DNA of 41,283 bases from Spirogloea muscicola (lineage: Eukaryota; Streptophyta; Zygnematophyceae; Spirogloeales; Spirogloeaceae): NCBI GenBank assembly GCA_009602725.1, contig WELB01000048.1:753593-794875 (forward strand), read 5' to 3'. The position numbers and the translations under genes are program-made. Within the stretch, counting starts at the first letter, position 1, and every line of letters begins with the position of its first letter. Of this stretch, positions 1 through 10,100 are shown one piece after another. The notes under the pieces were generated by a model. The model searched no databases. It had not been told where the DNA came from and saw only the letters and a list, made by a program, of their open reading frames with translations.

Positions 1-697
1 GCGACTCACCTCTCAGGTACGGGCCGGCGACTGTCCCCAGTGGGAGCAGCCAAAGTCTACTTACAGGAGAGCCGGGAAGATCCGCAGCAACGGGTTGCGG
101 CGTCGGGCTGCAGCAGCAGGCAGCAGCAGGCCTGCGTGGACGAGCTGCGGCAGCAGGCGGCAGCAGGGCTGCGCGCCTCTCTCTCGCGTGGACTGACTTG
201 GAGTTCATGTGCCACCCTCCCAGGGGTCTCTGGGAGGTTCGTCTCAGGGCCCACCTTGGGGAGGCGAGCCCGACAAGGGGAATCTAGTACGTGGCCAGGC
301 CACGCGGCTTCCTTCTGGAAGTGGCGGCCAGTGCCGGCCAATGGCGGCCAGCCTGCGGCGCCGCCGAGCGGCGGCGCCCTGCGGCGCCGGCTTGCGGCGC
401 CGCCAGTGCGTCACGGGTGTGGCGCGGCGTCACGGGCGCGCCACACGTGTCACATACACGTCATTACGGGTGTGTCGGCCGATACCAGAATATGCCGAGG
501 AGCTTCTCTCCGGAAGTCCAGGATTGGCCACCTCCGCTAGAGGCGGCCGCGCCTGCACGTCACATCGTCAGCAGGCGCGTCACACCGCGCGACACCTTGC
601 GCGGGTCGCTCGCGCGTCGCACGCGTCGTGCGCGTCAGTGGTTACACGATAGCGCTTAACTCGGAGTCAAGCGTCCCGTAACGGTGGGGACGTTACA
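1..697 (-). repeat. LTR of Ty3/gypsy family A, truncated by window edge
   Basis: Read on the minus strand, this starts with TGTAACGTCCCC at 697 and runs off the window at position 1. The same sequence recurs, in the same orientation, at 10905-11807 and 12998-13563, including the CAG-rich stretch (about 100-175), the GGGTCTCTGGGAGG block (about 223-240) and the GC palindrome cluster (340-410). The complete copy at 10905-11807 shows that about 200 bp are missing on the left. It abuts a plus-strand integrase remnant at 698, so it is probably a solo LTR or an LTR of another element inserted into that remnant. The left target duplication lies outside the window. ORFs across it are GC-driven and not coding. 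Confidence 0.75.
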
Positions 698-2082
698 GCT
701 GTGGCGCCTGTCTTGTGTGCCACAAGGGCTCAGACCACAGACGTGCGGCCTGCCCGTCGGGCCGCTCGGCAGTGCACCACCAACCTCTCTAAGCAGTATG
801 TGCGTAGGCGTGATGGGTTTGGTACAGACCCTTGGTTTGCACGAGCAACCAGACCACGCACAGTGTGTTTGCCCAAGGCTTCTGGTGGCGAGGTGACGCC
901 ATTGTGGTACCCAACTGCAATGCCTTGCGCTCTAGTAAGCCTCAGTGCAGTTGTCGTTTGGGTGATGGAAAGACAAGGAAAGCTATCAAGCTTTTCTTCT
1001 GGTGGCCGCGCTTATAAGTCCTAGTAGACTCTTTGTGAGGATTTGCGCCACCTGCCAGCGTAGTAAGGCAAGCGTAGCCTGCCAAATTGGTGGCATGTCT
1101 GTGAAGCGAGTATGGACACTGCACGGAGTACTCCTGCACGGAGTACCCGAGCGGATCATCTGACCGCGATCCTCGCTCCAAGGGTCACTTCTGGAAAGAA
1201 GTGTGCGGGCAGGCTTATTGGCACAAGCCATCCATGTCCACAGCTTTCCAACCACACCCAGACGGGTCCGACTGTGAGGTTGAAGCGGGAATTGGCAGAC
1301 ATGCTAAGGCATATTGTAAACCTCAGTCAGGGTGACTGGGACGAGTACCTTGCTCCAGCGAGTATGCTGTGAACAATGCCTTTCATGACTCCTAAAAGAA
1401 CAGCCTTCTTCCTGAATGTCAGCATCCGCGATCACCTGTGCAGGTGGGGAGGACGGAGCGCGTTCCGGCCGCAGTAAGCTTTACCGGTGACCTCCTGGAG
1501 GCTCAGCGGAGGGCTAAGCAATTCTTGACAATTGCTCACATCCGGCAAAAGCAGTATGCTGATTTTCGTCGTAAGAATGTCCTTCGACGTGGGTGCCCCA
1601 TTGCTACTCAGCACTAAGTACCAAGCCTTGCGGGCTATGGGTACGCACCAGTTGCTGCCCAAGTGGGTTGGACACTTTCGTGTAGTGTGCCTGGTCGGTA
1701 AGGTCGCATATGAGCTTGATACATCGGTACAATGGCAACTCCATGTGTCACAGCTCGAGCCATACCATAGGGATGGCTGTGTCCAACCGCCCCCACTTCC
1801 CTTCGTTCTTGACAACGAGGAAGAGTTTCAAGTGGAGGAGACTTTGTCCCACCGGGCCAATCTCCGTGGACATTGTAAGTCCTGTGAGTACCTTATCAAG
1901 TGGCTAGGCTATGCGCCTGAGCACAGTACATGGAAATCTGCGGTCAATCTTGCCACTTGTCCTTCCTTCGTTCCAGCGTACCTAACCGGAGGCATTGCCT
2001 CTTCTCTCCGTCGTCCAGTATCTTCCCGCCAGGCTTCATTCCCATGGGTCGACCACCTGTAATGCTCCCTTCTTGTTGCCGA
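698..2082 (+). pseudogene. Degenerate Ty3/gypsy pol 3' part: integrase plus chromodomain
   Basis: Broken plus-strand reading frames match the downstream part of the intact polyprotein at 2680-7431. Near 800-1000 is the region before and at the integrase zinc finger (GTDPWF, then W-GDAIVVP-like, degenerate). Near 1045-1075 is the CATCQRSK end of the HHCC finger. From 1108 to 1200 is VWTLHGV...PER, followed by stops where the catalytic SDRDPRF should be. Near 1310-1365 is the DWDEYLAPA segment. From 1560 to 1990 comes the LLPKWVG GPF/Y-type module and a chromodomain ending with EYLIKWLGYAPEHSTW. The segment holding the first catalytic Asp is deleted between about 1075 and 1100. This is the 3' end of an old element; its last bases resume at 9505 after the 2083-9499 insertion. 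Confidence 0.85.
2078..2082. repeat. Target-site duplication GCCGA, left copy
   Basis: Five bases GCCGA lie directly outside the left LTR end (2083) and again directly outside the right LTR end (9500-9504). A 5-bp duplication is usual for Ty3/gypsy integrase. Removing the element plus one copy restores a sequence very like 17455-17490 (TTGTTCCCGAGGACGTGAAC) of the related plus element. Confidence 0.9.
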
Positions 2083-2621
2083 TGTAAGGAATCTGCCCTG
2101 AACACGCAGTTAGAGGGAGAGAGTCCTTACTGTATTCGAGCATAGGGGGTTTAGGAGCCAACCCACTACACAAGGAAGCACTAGCGCATAGCGCAGCGGA
2201 AGACAGGCCCTGTGGCGCCGCCTTGACGGCGACTCCAGCTCCTGGGCGCAGGCCGGCGCAGCAGGCCCCGCAGCGCAGTGCGGCGGCGACTGCAGCGGCG
2301 AGCAGCGGCAAGGCTGCTCCAAGGCTTCCTCGGCTCGAACTGATTGATGAGCCTCCGTCTCTGAGGCTCCTTCGTGCTTCCCCGTGCCACCCCCCCTCCA
2401 GGGGTGTCAGCAGGTTCGCCCCAAGGCCCGCCTTGCGGCAGGCCCAAAGATCCTCCCTTGGCCGGGCGGATCCTCGAGGGGTATTTCCGGACGGACGGGA
2501 CCCGCACCCGGGCGGACCACCGACCAGCCAGCCTGGCAGCTGGCAGGGCACCTGGCCCAAATAATCGGTCATGTAATGCCAACAGAGCCATGTGGCTTAA
2601 CCAAACGGCTGTTTCACTACA
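2083..2621 (-). repeat. 3' LTR of the 2083-9499 element
   Basis: 539 bp, starting TGTAAGGAATC and ending TTTCACTACA on the plus strand, hence TG...CA in both senses. It is almost the same as 8962-9499. A similar LTR occurs at 33122-33776 and 37434-37977, and more distantly at 12443-12993. No clear TATA box was seen. Confidence 0.93.
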
Positions 2622-2637
2622 TACCTCCCCACTCTGG
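2622..2637 (-). promoter_or_regulatory. Polypurine tract
   Basis: On the minus strand the bases next to the 3' LTR read CCAGAGTGGGGAGGTA, a purine-rich run expected to prime plus-strand DNA synthesis. The same run stands at 33777-33792 in the second minus element. Confidence 0.8.
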
Positions 2638-2679
2638 TGTTCACGTCCTCGGGAACCTCGAGAGAACAACTGACAGATT

Positions 2680-5600
2680 TTACACCTGACGGTTGCTGCC
2701 TCGACCAAGCCTAGGAGCATTACCAACCTTGGCCAGGTATTCCCTGAGAGCATCCGGACAATTTGCCAGATTGGCCGCAGGCTCCCACGTGTTGTGCTCA
2801 GGCCCACACCCGAGCCACTTCACCAGATACTCACGGGTCTTACGCCCTCGAGGCTTGTCCCTATGAGACAAGATCTCTTCCACCTCAAACTCAAGAGCAT
2901 CCTCGATCAGTAGTGGAGGTGGGGGCGGTTGGACACGACCATCCGAAAGGAAGGCCCTCAGCTGAGACACATGGAAGACGTTATGTACCTTCCAATGCAT
3001 TGGTGTCTTGAGCTGGTAGGACACCTTGCCCACACGGCGTACTACTGAGAATGGTCCAACCCACTTAGGTAGCAACTTGCGCGTACCCACAGCCAGCAAG
3101 GATAAGTGCTTTGTGCTAAGTAGCACTTGCGCACCAACATCGAAGGAGACGTCCTTCCGATGTTTGTCAGCATAAGCCTTCTGGCGACTCTGAGCAATTT
3201 CCAAGAACTGCCGCGCTCGTCTCTGAGCCTCCAAGAGAGTCCCAGTAAAGGCTACCGCGGCGGGAACCCGTTCCGGCCTCCCCACCTGAAGTGGAGCTCG
3301 GGGATGCTGACCATAGTTGAGGGAGAATGGAGTCTCTTTTGTGGACGCATGATAGGCATTGTTCACAGCATATTCAGCTGGAGCCAAATACTCATCCCAG
3401 TCAGTCTGGCTGGGGTTGACGAAGTGCCTCAACATGTCCTCGAGAACTCGATTCATGCGCTCAGTTTGACCATCAGTTTGTGGGTAAAAGGCTGTGGACA
3501 TGGCTTGTTTCGTGCCAAGAATCTTGCAAACTTCTGTCCATAAGTGACCTGTAAAGCGAGGATCGCGGTCCGAGACCACCCTCTCAGGTACGCCATGCAA
3601 TTTCCACACCTTATCCACAAAGATGCCAGCGAAATCCTTCGCAGAAACCCGCGTAGTTGTGGGAGCAAAATGCACCATTTTACTCAAGCGATCCACAAAG
3701 ACAACAATGGCATCATAGCAATTCCGCGTCTTAGGCAATTGTGTGATGAAATCCACACTTACATCAGACCAATTCCGCGCCGGAATCTGCAAGGGCTGAA
3801 GTAAACCGGCAGGTTTGCCAGAGATTGCCTTACTACGCTGGCATGTGGCACAACTGACCACAAAAGCGCGCACCTGGGCTGAAGAGCCCGGCCACCAAAA
3901 GAGGCGTCGCACGGCCTTTTGGGTTTTGCCCACGCCCAGATGACCACTGTAAGGTGGATCATGCAGCTCCTGCATTATGTCAGTGCGCAAGGCATTGCAG
4001 TCCGGGACCACAATAGCGTCACCTTGCCACCAAAAGCCTTTGTCATCGGTGAGGATACTTACTACGTTGGCGGCCTCAGCAAACCACGGGTCGGTGCCAT
4101 ACCCTTGACGGATACGGACATAGAGCTCAGAGAGGTCTGCCGTGGGTAGCTCAGAAGCTTGACGAGTCGGACGCAAGCCAGCAGCCCGCACTCCAGAAGC
4201 ATTCAAGGTGGCCAACGCAGCAGCGCCGCTAATGTTGCGACTCACAGGGTCCGCAACATTAAGACGGCCAGGGCGATGAACCCATTGGAAGTCGAATTGT
4301 GCAATGCACTCCGACCATCGAGCTTGACGCCGAGTCAAATGCTGCTGTGCGTGGAAATATGTCAACGGGCAATGATCCGTGACAACCGTAAATGCCACAC
4401 CTTCCAGGTAGCAACGCCAGACACGTAAGGCGTGCACCACAGGCAGCAATTCCTGCTCGCCCGTAGTGTAATTTCGCTCTGCAGGTATGAGCAGGCGACT
4501 CTCAAACGCTAACGGGTGACCCTCTTGCAAGAGCACGGCACCAATGCCGGTCAAAGAGGCATCGCAGACAAGCTCATATGGCACGCCTTCCCGAGGAAAG
4601 GCCAGCACAGGCGGAGACGTCAGCGCGTGCTGGATTCCCTCAAATGCACTCTGGCATTCGGACGACCATTCCCAAGGTACGTCCTTACGAGTCAACTTCG
4701 TAGGAAGTGCCAAGTTCCCATAGCCTTGTAGGAACTTTCGAAAGTAGTTTGCAAAGCCCAAAAAGGAACGCAATGCAGGGACCGTCTTTGGCACAGGCCA
4801 ATCCCGTACGACCGAAGTCTTTTTGGGATCAACACGTATTCCGTCCTTGCCTACGACATGCCCGAGGTATGTCAACTCTGGCTGGTTAAAGGCGCACTTG
4901 GACCACTTTGCGTACAAGTGATTGTCACGCAGCAGCTGCAGCACTTGGCGCAGGTGCTTCGCGTGATCCTCAGGTGTTTTGCTGAACACGAGGATATCGT
5001 CCAGATATACCAGCACAAAATGATAGAGCAAGGGGCCAAAGACCCTCGACATCACCGCCTGGAAAGTCGCCGGTGCATTGGTTAGACCAAAGCTCAGCAC
5101 TTTGAACTGAAAATGTCCAAGCGGCGTCCGAAACGCTGACTTCGGGACATCTGCAGGCGTGATTCGAATTTGATGATACCCACTTGCCAGGTCCAGGGAG
5201 CTAAACACCGTAGCCCCTGCGAGCCAATCGAACAGATCATCTATTCGAGGCAATGGATATCGATTCTTGATGGTAAGCTTGTTCAAAGCCCGATAATCGA
5301 TGCACATCCGTAGAGTGCCATCCTTCTTTTTGAGAAAGAGGATGGGTGCTCCGTATGGCGACTGAGAGGGCTCAATGTAGCCCTTCGCCAGCAGGTCCTC
5401 GACCTGGGATTGCATCTCTCGAAATTCGAGAGGGCTAAGCCGGTACATGGGACGGTAAAGCGGGTGAGCGCCTGGCTCCAATGGGATTGTGTGAGCCACA
5501 CCTCGGTGAGGAGGGAGACCGTCCGGAAGAGAGTCGGGAACGTCCGCAAACTCATCCAGCAGCTTATCAAGAATTCCGCCATGTGAATCCGCAGCATTCA

Positions 5601-7431
5601 CACACAAGTCAGGCTTGGACTCGTCATAATTGAACGCCACCATCACAAGAAATGCCGTCTCGACAGTGTTCTTGTGAATCAGCCGCTTCATCTGCATGGC
5701 GGACAGCAGAATGGGAGCCCCTGCCGCCAGCGGCGGTGCACAGGGAAGCTGCTTGCATAGGACAAGGCGCCGTGCGCGACGTTGTACCGTGCAAGTTCGG
5801 CGTTTATAGTCAAGGCATGCTGATGTGGCACGAAGCCAGTCATCTCCCAATATGACATCAAGAGCGACGGACAACGCAATTGCGTAGCAAAGCACCTCGG
5901 CTTTATATTGCTGAATGCGAATTGGAATTGAGCACAAACCCATCACAGTGGTGGGGTGGCCATCGGCCAAAGTCACTTTTGCTAGACCGTCTGCTTGCAC
6001 AGGCAAGCCAGCGGAGCACACCAAATTCCTACTGACGAAGGACACTGAGGCCCCTGAGTCTATGAGGAACCTAGCCGTTGCCGAAGCAACCAGCCCCTCA
6101 AACAGCATAGTATGTCCACCATGGACGCTGCCAAGAAATGGGGTGCGAGCGACGTAGACCCGGACCGAGGTCGGGTAAGGCCTATGCTCATAAGCATCAA
6201 CGCTACGCTTGAGGAGCGTGTGACCTGCCTCGTGCGAGGACAGCAGGTCCATCCCCAGCGGAGCTCGATTAGGTACGCCGCGCCTCTGCGGCACAATGAA
6301 AAACAGCATTTCTTCAGCCTCACGGCGCTCAGGCCAGCTCAAGTAAATATCAGCAGCCATTTGCAAAGCATTGTGGGCAATCCACACAAATAGAGGCCCT
6401 CCGGCCTCCAGGTCTTGCAATAAAGCAGAAATGGAGCGCACAACCGGCACGGTTGGCGGGCAAGCAATGCCAGCAAGATCAAACAGCTCAAGTGCGTCTG
6501 GCTGGATGATGTGGCTATCAGAGGCCAAGGTCAGGCACTCACGCTTCCCTTTGAAGCCGCCCTTGTCCCGGCCCATCGAGCGCTGTGGACGTGGCCCAGC
6601 AGATGCCGCCGTGCACTCCCTGGACATGTGGCCCGGCTCTCCGCACTTGAAGCAAGGAGCTCCCTCCATGTGCGGCTTGGGGAAGTCCGCGCGCGGCTTG
6701 GTGAAGTCCACGCGCGGCTTGGAGAAACCGCTTTGAGGTCGCGGGTTCAAACTCTGGCGTGGCTGGAATCGCCTGTTGCGGCGGTCGGCATCAGCACCAT
6801 CTGCCTGCAGCAGAGGTCGCTTGCTTGGACCTGCAAGGTTGGGCGTGCCGAGCACCTTGCGTGCATGCTCCACCATCTGTGTGAAGTCTATGAGCTGCTT
6901 CGCTGTCGCGGTATCGATGGCGACATGTTCGCGATAACGCCGAGGCAATCCTGCCTTGAAGCGTTGGCACTGTTCAATGGGCGCCATAGGTACCGTGTGG
7001 AGCTTGGACAGCAGCAGCCGGAAGCTCCGCAAATAGGTCTCAAAGGCCTCCTTGCCCTCACCCTCCATGCGGAGCTCATCCAGGGCGTCACGGACGTGCA
7101 GCTCCTCGTGGGGTTCACCGTAGGTGGACAGGAGCGAGCTGCAAAAGATGCTCCAATCGGCGGCTTTCTCGGGCGCGCCCTGCTTAATGGTACTCCACCA
7201 GTCCCGCGGCTGCCCTGACAGGTAGATAGAGGCGAGGCGCACGCGTGCCTCCGCCTCCGTGCGGGAGCATACGAACCAGTCGTCCATCTCGTGCAGCCAA
7301 GGCTGTACCCCGCCCTTGTCGCCGTGGCCAGAGAATTGCCGCGGTGGGTGAGCCCTGGCCAGGCCATGCTCAGGGGGTCCGTGGTTCTGGCGCCCAAGGT
7401 GCAATGTGGCATCCAGCTCTTGCTCCACCAT
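2680..7431 (-). CDS. Ty3/gypsy polyprotein: Gag part, protease, RT, RNase H, integrase, chromodomain
   Basis: 1583 residues from ATG at 7431. Residues 1-190 are Gag capsid core. The zinc knuckle is at 260-273 (C260, C263, H268, C273). Retropepsin has Asp458-Ser-Gly and a second ILGDDWL loop at 527-533. Reverse transcriptase spans about 650-815, with [10 protein letters not shown] at 746-755 and YLDD at 809-812. RNase H has Asp957, Glu994, Asp1019 and Asp1061. The integrase finger uses His1157, His1164, Cys1194 and Cys1197; its core uses Asp1227, Asp1288 and Glu1324 with 35 residues between the last two (DD35E). GPF lies at 1459-1461 and the chromodomain at about 1514-1567. The frame is open throughout. 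The start is artificial: it lies in the second unit of a tandem gag duplication, so the original N-terminus is now in the frame of the 7370-8479 gene. In the cell it would cut, copy and integrate the element; the chromodomain is known to bind histone marks in relatives. Confidence 0.95.
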   Translation of the reverse strand: MVEQELDATLHLGRQNHGPPEHGLARAHPPRQFSGHGDKGGVQPWLHEMDDWFVCSRTEAEARVRLASIYLSGQPRDWWSTIKQGAPEKAADWSIFCSSLLSTYGEPHEELHVRDALDELRMEGEGKEAFETYLRSFRLLLSKLHTVPMAPIEQCQRFKAGLPRRYREHVAIDTATAKQLIDFTQMVEHARKVLGTPNLAGPSKRPLLQADGADADRRNRRFQPRQSLNPRPQSGFSKPRVDFTKPRADFPKPHMEGAPCFKCGEPGHMSRECTAASAGPRPQRSMGRDKGGFKGKRECLTLASDSHIIQPDALELFDLAGIACPPTVPVVRSISALLQDLEAGGPLFVWIAHNALQMAADIYLSWPERREAEEMLFFIVPQRRGVPNRAPLGMDLLSSHEAGHTLLKRSVDAYEHRPYPTSVRVYVARTPFLGSVHGGHTMLFEGLVASATARFLIDSGASVSFVSRNLVCSAGLPVQADGLAKVTLADGHPTTVMGLCSIPIRIQQYKAEVLCYAIALSVALDVILGDDWLRATSACLDYKRRTCTVQRRARRLVLCKQLPCAPPLAAGAPILLSAMQMKRLIHKNTVETAFLVMVAFNYDESKPDLCVNAADSHGGILDKLLDEFADVPDSLPDGLPPHRGVAHTIPLEPGAHPLYRPMYRLSPLEFREMQSQVEDLLAKGYIEPSQSPYGAPILFLKKKDGTLRMCIDYRALNKLTIKNRYPLPRIDDLFDWLAGATVFSSLDLASGYHQIRITPADVPKSAFRTPLGHFQFKVLSFGLTNAPATFQAVMSRVFGPLLYHFVLVYLDDILVFSKTPEDHAKHLRQVLQLLRDNHLYAKWSKCAFNQPELTYLGHVVGKDGIRVDPKKTSVVRDWPVPKTVPALRSFLGFANYFRKFLQGYGNLALPTKLTRKDVPWEWSSECQSAFEGIQHALTSPPVLAFPREGVPYELVCDASLTGIGAVLLQEGHPLAFESRLLIPAERNYTTGEQELLPVVHALRVWRCYLEGVAFTVVTDHCPLTYFHAQQHLTRRQARWSECIAQFDFQWVHRPGRLNVADPVSRNISGAAALATLNASGVRAAGLRPTRQASELPTADLSELYVRIRQGYGTDPWFAEAANVVSILTDDKGFWWQGDAIVVPDCNALRTDIMQELHDPPYSGHLGVGKTQKAVRRLFWWPGSSAQVRAFVVSCATCQRSKAISGKPAGLLQPLQIPARNWSDVSVDFITQLPKTRNCYDAIVVFVDRLSKMVHFAPTTTRVSAKDFAGIFVDKVWKLHGVPERVVSDRDPRFTGHLWTEVCKILGTKQAMSTAFYPQTDGQTERMNRVLEDMLRHFVNPSQTDWDEYLAPAEYAVNNAYHASTKETPFSLNYGQHPRAPLQVGRPERVPAAVAFTGTLLEAQRRARQFLEIAQSRQKAYADKHRKDVSFDVGAQVLLSTKHLSLLAVGTRKLLPKWVGPFSVVRRVGKVSYQLKTPMHWKVHNVFHVSQLRAFLSDGRVQPPPPPLLIEDALEFEVEEILSHRDKPRGRKTREYLVKWLGCGPEHNTWEPAANLANCPDALREYLAKVGNAPRLGRGSNRQV

Positions 7432-7995
7432 GCTCCACCATCTGTGTGAAGTCTATGAGCTGCTTCGCTGTCGCGGTATCGATGGCGACATGTTCGCGAT
7501 AACGCCGAGGCAATCCTGCCTTGAAGCGTTGGCACTGTTCAATGGGCGCCATAGGTACCGTGTGGAGCTTGGACAGCAGCAGCCGGAAGCTCCGCAAATA
7601 GGTCTCAAAGGCCTCCTTGCCCTCACCCTCCATGCGGAGCTCATCCAGGGCGTCACGGACGTGCAGCTCCTCGTGGGGGTCACCGTAGGTGGACAGGAGC
7701 GAGCTGCAAAAGATGCTCCAATCGGCGGCTTTCTCGGGCGCGCCCTGCTTAATGGTACTCCACCAGTCCCGCGGCTGCCCTGACAGGTAGATAGAGGCGA
7801 GGCGCACGCGTGCCTCCGCCTCCGTGCGGGAGCATACGAACCAGTCGTCCATCTCGTGCAGCCAAGGCTGTACCCCGCCCTTGTCGCCGTGGCCAGAGAA
7901 TTGCCGCGGTGGGTGAGCCCTGGCCAGGCCATGCTCAGGGGGTCCGTGGTTCTGGCGCCCAAGGTGCAATGTGGCATCCAGCTCTTGCATGCGCC
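6866..7995 (-). repeat. 565-bp tandem duplication within gag
   Basis: Positions 6866-7423 repeat at 7431-7988 with an offset of 565 bp and very few differences (for instance a GEP to GDP codon change). It encodes capsid residues from [11 protein letters not shown] to DFTQMVEH. Because 565 is not a multiple of three, translation from the gag start leaves frame at the junction near 7430, giving two ORFs that overlap by 62 nt. Confidence 0.93.
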
Positions 7996-8479
7996 TCTCT
8001 GTGGCGCGCAGCCGGACGAGGAGGGTGCGCAGCTCCGAGCAAAGCCTTGCATGGAGACGGTGTTGGGCTGGGTCCGTTGTAGGCGCCGCTGCTGCAAGGT
8101 CCTGCATGAGGAGGGCGATCCGTTGCAGCTCCCCAGCCGACAAGCCTTCGGCTCCCAGCCCGGCATACCCTCCCAGGGCTTGCCCCTCAGCGGCCACTGG
8201 ATCCACAGTATCTGGCCCCGCCACGGCCGTCGTGTCCACAGCCGACCGTCCTGGAGCAGGCGCCGTATCCACGACCGTCTGCTCCGCGGCAGCCGCTGCT
8301 TCCGCAGCGGTCCGCTCCGCGGCAGCCGCTGCCTCCGCAGCGGTCCGCGCCACGACCGCCGCTGCATCGGCAGCGGTCCGCGCCTCCGCAGCCGCTGCCT
8401 CCGCAGCGGACCGCGCTGCCGGCCGCGCTGCCGTCCGTGGCCGGGCGGATCTTGCGCTAGAATGCGTGGGCAAAGTCAT
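7370..8479 (-). CDS. Gag of the 2083-9499 element, C-terminally frameshifted
   Basis: ATG at 8479 is the first Met of an open frame that extends upstream to 8659 without another good start. The first roughly 80 residues are Ala-rich with an imperfect tandem pattern of AA(E/D)A(R)TAA units, likely helical. Next come a segment with [18 protein letters not shown], the [12 protein letters not shown] helix and the capsid domain with W residues ([33 protein letters not shown]). After QMVEH the frame is wrong because of the duplication, and the protein ends at 7370 with about 20 unrelated residues. The zinc knuckle is therefore absent from this product and lies in the 2680-7431 frame. The second minus element has the homologous start (36940), which supports this choice. 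Confidence 0.85.
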   Translation of the reverse strand: MTLPTHSSARSARPRTAARPAARSAAEAAAAEARTAADAAAVVARTAAEAAAAAERTAAEAAAAAEQTVVDTAPAPGRSAVDTTAVAGPDTVDPVAAEGQALGGYAGLGAEGLSAGELQRIALLMQDLAAAAPTTDPAQHRLHARLCSELRTLLVRLRATERRMQELDATLHLGRQNHGPPEHGLARAHPPRQFSGHGDKGGVQPWLHEMDDWFVCSRTEAEARVRLASIYLSGQPRDWWSTIKQGAPEKAADWSIFCSSLLSTYGDPHEELHVRDALDELRMEGEGKEAFETYLRSFRLLLSKLHTVPMAPIEQCQRFKAGLPRRYREHVAIDTATAKQLIDFTQMVEHGGARAGCHIAPWAPEPRTP

Positions 8480-8947
8480 CTTGGCTGAGGGACACTGACG
8501 GATCAATACAGCTCCGACAGTCAGCAGAGCCCACACGCCACACTGCAACACAAGGTGCGCGAGATGCCGCAGCAGCAAGCGAGCAAGCAAGGCAGCGCGC
8601 AACTCCACAGCAGGCAGGCAGACAGCCGCGATGTGACCAAGACTGATGCTCACAAGCAATGCTGGTCACACGACTGATCTCACCACACAAAGACTACAAG
8701 CTCAAGCTTCACCTCGAAAGGAGCGACCGCAGCAAGTGGCCTCAAGGATCAGTCTGCAATCTGGCGTTGGTCGCCGGCTCACAGCGCAAGGATGACGCAG
8801 CACCCGGCGCTTCTGCGGAGCCGTCCCACGGACCAACGTCTGGTAAGCACTTCAACTTTGACAGAAAAAAGTCAGGCCAGAATATCAAGGAGATCCTTGC
8901 ATCGTCAGCGAGCACCAGAAGTCACAAGCACGATAGATGCAAGACCG
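8480..8947 (-). other. 5' leader between primer-binding site and gag
   Basis: About 470 bp with no gene. It is conserved with 36941-37420 of the second minus element, for example the CACAAGCACGAT stretch next to the primer-binding site and the CGAGCGAGCAAGCAAGGC run near 8575-8595. This is the expected place for the RNA packaging signal; no motif can be named. Confidence 0.6.
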
Positions 8948-8959
8948 CCTCTGATACCA
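8948..8959 (-). promoter_or_regulatory. Primer-binding site, initiator tRNA-Met type
   Basis: The minus strand reads TGGTATCAGAGG two bases after the 5' LTR end. This is the common plant LTR-retrotransposon site complementary to the 3' end of initiator tRNA-Met. Identical sites occur at 14242-14253 (plus) and 37421-37432 (minus). Confidence 0.9.
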
Positions 8960-8961
8960 AT

Positions 8962-9499
8962 TGTAAGGAATCTGCCCTGAACACGCAGTTAGAGGGAGAG
9001 AGTCCTTATTGTATTCGAGCATAGGGGGTTTAGGAGCCAACCCACTACACAAGGAAGCACTAGCGCATAGCGCAGCGGAAGACAGGCCCTGTGGCGCCGC
9101 CTTGACGGCGACTCCAGCTCCTGGGCGCAGGCCGGCGCAGCAGGCCCTGCAGCGCAGTGCGGCAGCGGCTGCGGTGGCGAGCAGCGGCAAGGCTGCTCCA
9201 AGGCTTCCTCGGCTCGGACTGATTGATGAGCCTCCGCCCATGAGGCTCCTTCGTGCTTCCGCGTGCCACCCCCCTCCAGGGGTGTCAGCAGGTTCGCCCC
9301 AAGGCCCGCCTTGCGGCAGGCCCAAAGATCCTCCCTTGGCCGGGCGGATCCTCGAGGGGTATTTCCGGACGGACGGGACCCGCACCCGGGCGGGCCACCG
9401 ACCAGCCAGCCTGGCAGCTGGCAGGGCACCTGGCCCAAATAACTGGTCATGTAATGCCAACAGAGCCATGTGGCTTAACCAAACGGCTGTTTCACTACA
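8962..9499 (-). repeat. 5' LTR of the 2083-9499 element
   Basis: 538 bp, nearly the same as 2083-2621. It should carry the promoter for the genomic RNA in minus direction; I see no strong TATA box. It is flanked outside by GCCGA at 9500-9504. Confidence 0.93.
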
Positions 9500-9504
9500 G
9501 CCGA

Positions 9505-9539
9505 GGACGTGAACATCTAAGTGGGGGTATGTAACGTTC
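9505..9539 (+). pseudogene. Resumed 3' end and polypurine tract of the older plus element
   Basis: GGACGTGAACATCTAAGTGGGGGTA directly precedes an LTR start at 9540. It matches 17471-17497 of the other plus element, where the same phrase ends in a purine run before the 3' LTR. This shows that 698-2082 and 9505-12142 were one element before the minus element inserted. Confidence 0.85.
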
Positions 9540-10100
9540 CCAACGTCTGTGCGTACCAACGGTGCCGGTAACCTTACATGATCGTATCGTATCTACTTGT
9601 TTTGGGAATCCCAAACGGTGCCGGTAGTTTGCTACACCCCGAGCTAAGCACGGTCCGAAGCCCCCGGCTTTGTATGACGCGGCATCGTCCGCCAGTCGTA
9701 CAGTCCAAGAGGCGCTGCTTCGCTCGCGCGCGGCATCCTCCGGGAGTTGTCTCCATCCGCCAGGCGTTGTGCTTGCGCGCAGCAGCGTTCGGCAGTTCCG
9801 TTGTATTCCTCTGTCAGGCCCGCTCCTGGACCTTGGTGCAGCCCTTGTCACACCCTCGGGGGAGGGGTGGCAGAGGGAACGCTTATCAGCAGCAGGCCGA
9901 GGCCAGACTAGTCAGTCGGACCCGTGACGCCAAGAGAGGCACAGCCCTGCTGCTGCCTGCTGCCGCAGCCGCCGCCACAGCTCTGCTGCTGCCGCCTGCT
10001 GCCCAGCCCGTCGCCGCAGCTCGTCGCTGCGGGCCTCGCCGGCTCTCTGTAAGTAAGTAAGTACCATGGCTGCGCCCCTTGCGAGGACGCTGACCCTTGG

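Larger units (their letters stand above)
2083..9499 (-). mobile_element. Near-intact Ty3/gypsy chromovirus, 7.4 kb, nested in an older element
   Basis: The complete element consists, in minus orientation, of 5' LTR 8962-9499, primer-binding site 8948-8959, gag from 8479, pol to 2680, polypurine tract 2622-2637 and 3' LTR 2083-2621. LTR ends are TGTAGTG...CTTACA and the target duplication is GCCGA. By eye the two LTRs differ at about 15 positions, so insertion is fairly recent. The protein order PR-RT-RNaseH-IN-chromodomain is that of chromoviruses of the Ty3/gypsy group. All catalytic residues in pol look present. The visible defect is a 565-bp tandem duplication in gag that changes the reading frame. 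Confidence 0.95.

Noticed and set aside
40-659. Several plus-strand ORFs in the first 660 bases
   Set aside because: The region is a minus-strand LTR and related copies break these frames.
2181-2807. ORF of 208 codons across the 3' LTR
   Set aside because: LTR copies elsewhere do not preserve this frame and it crosses the LTR boundary; GC-driven chance ORF.
6511-7218. Plus-strand ORF of 235 codons across gag
   Set aside because: It is the antisense shadow of the high-GC minus-strand gag frame; the minus frame has zinc knuckle and capsid motifs and this one has none.
7370-7431. Programmed ribosomal frameshift between Gag and Pol
   Set aside because: The overlap lies exactly at the junction of a 565-bp tandem duplication; without the duplication gag and pol are in one frame.
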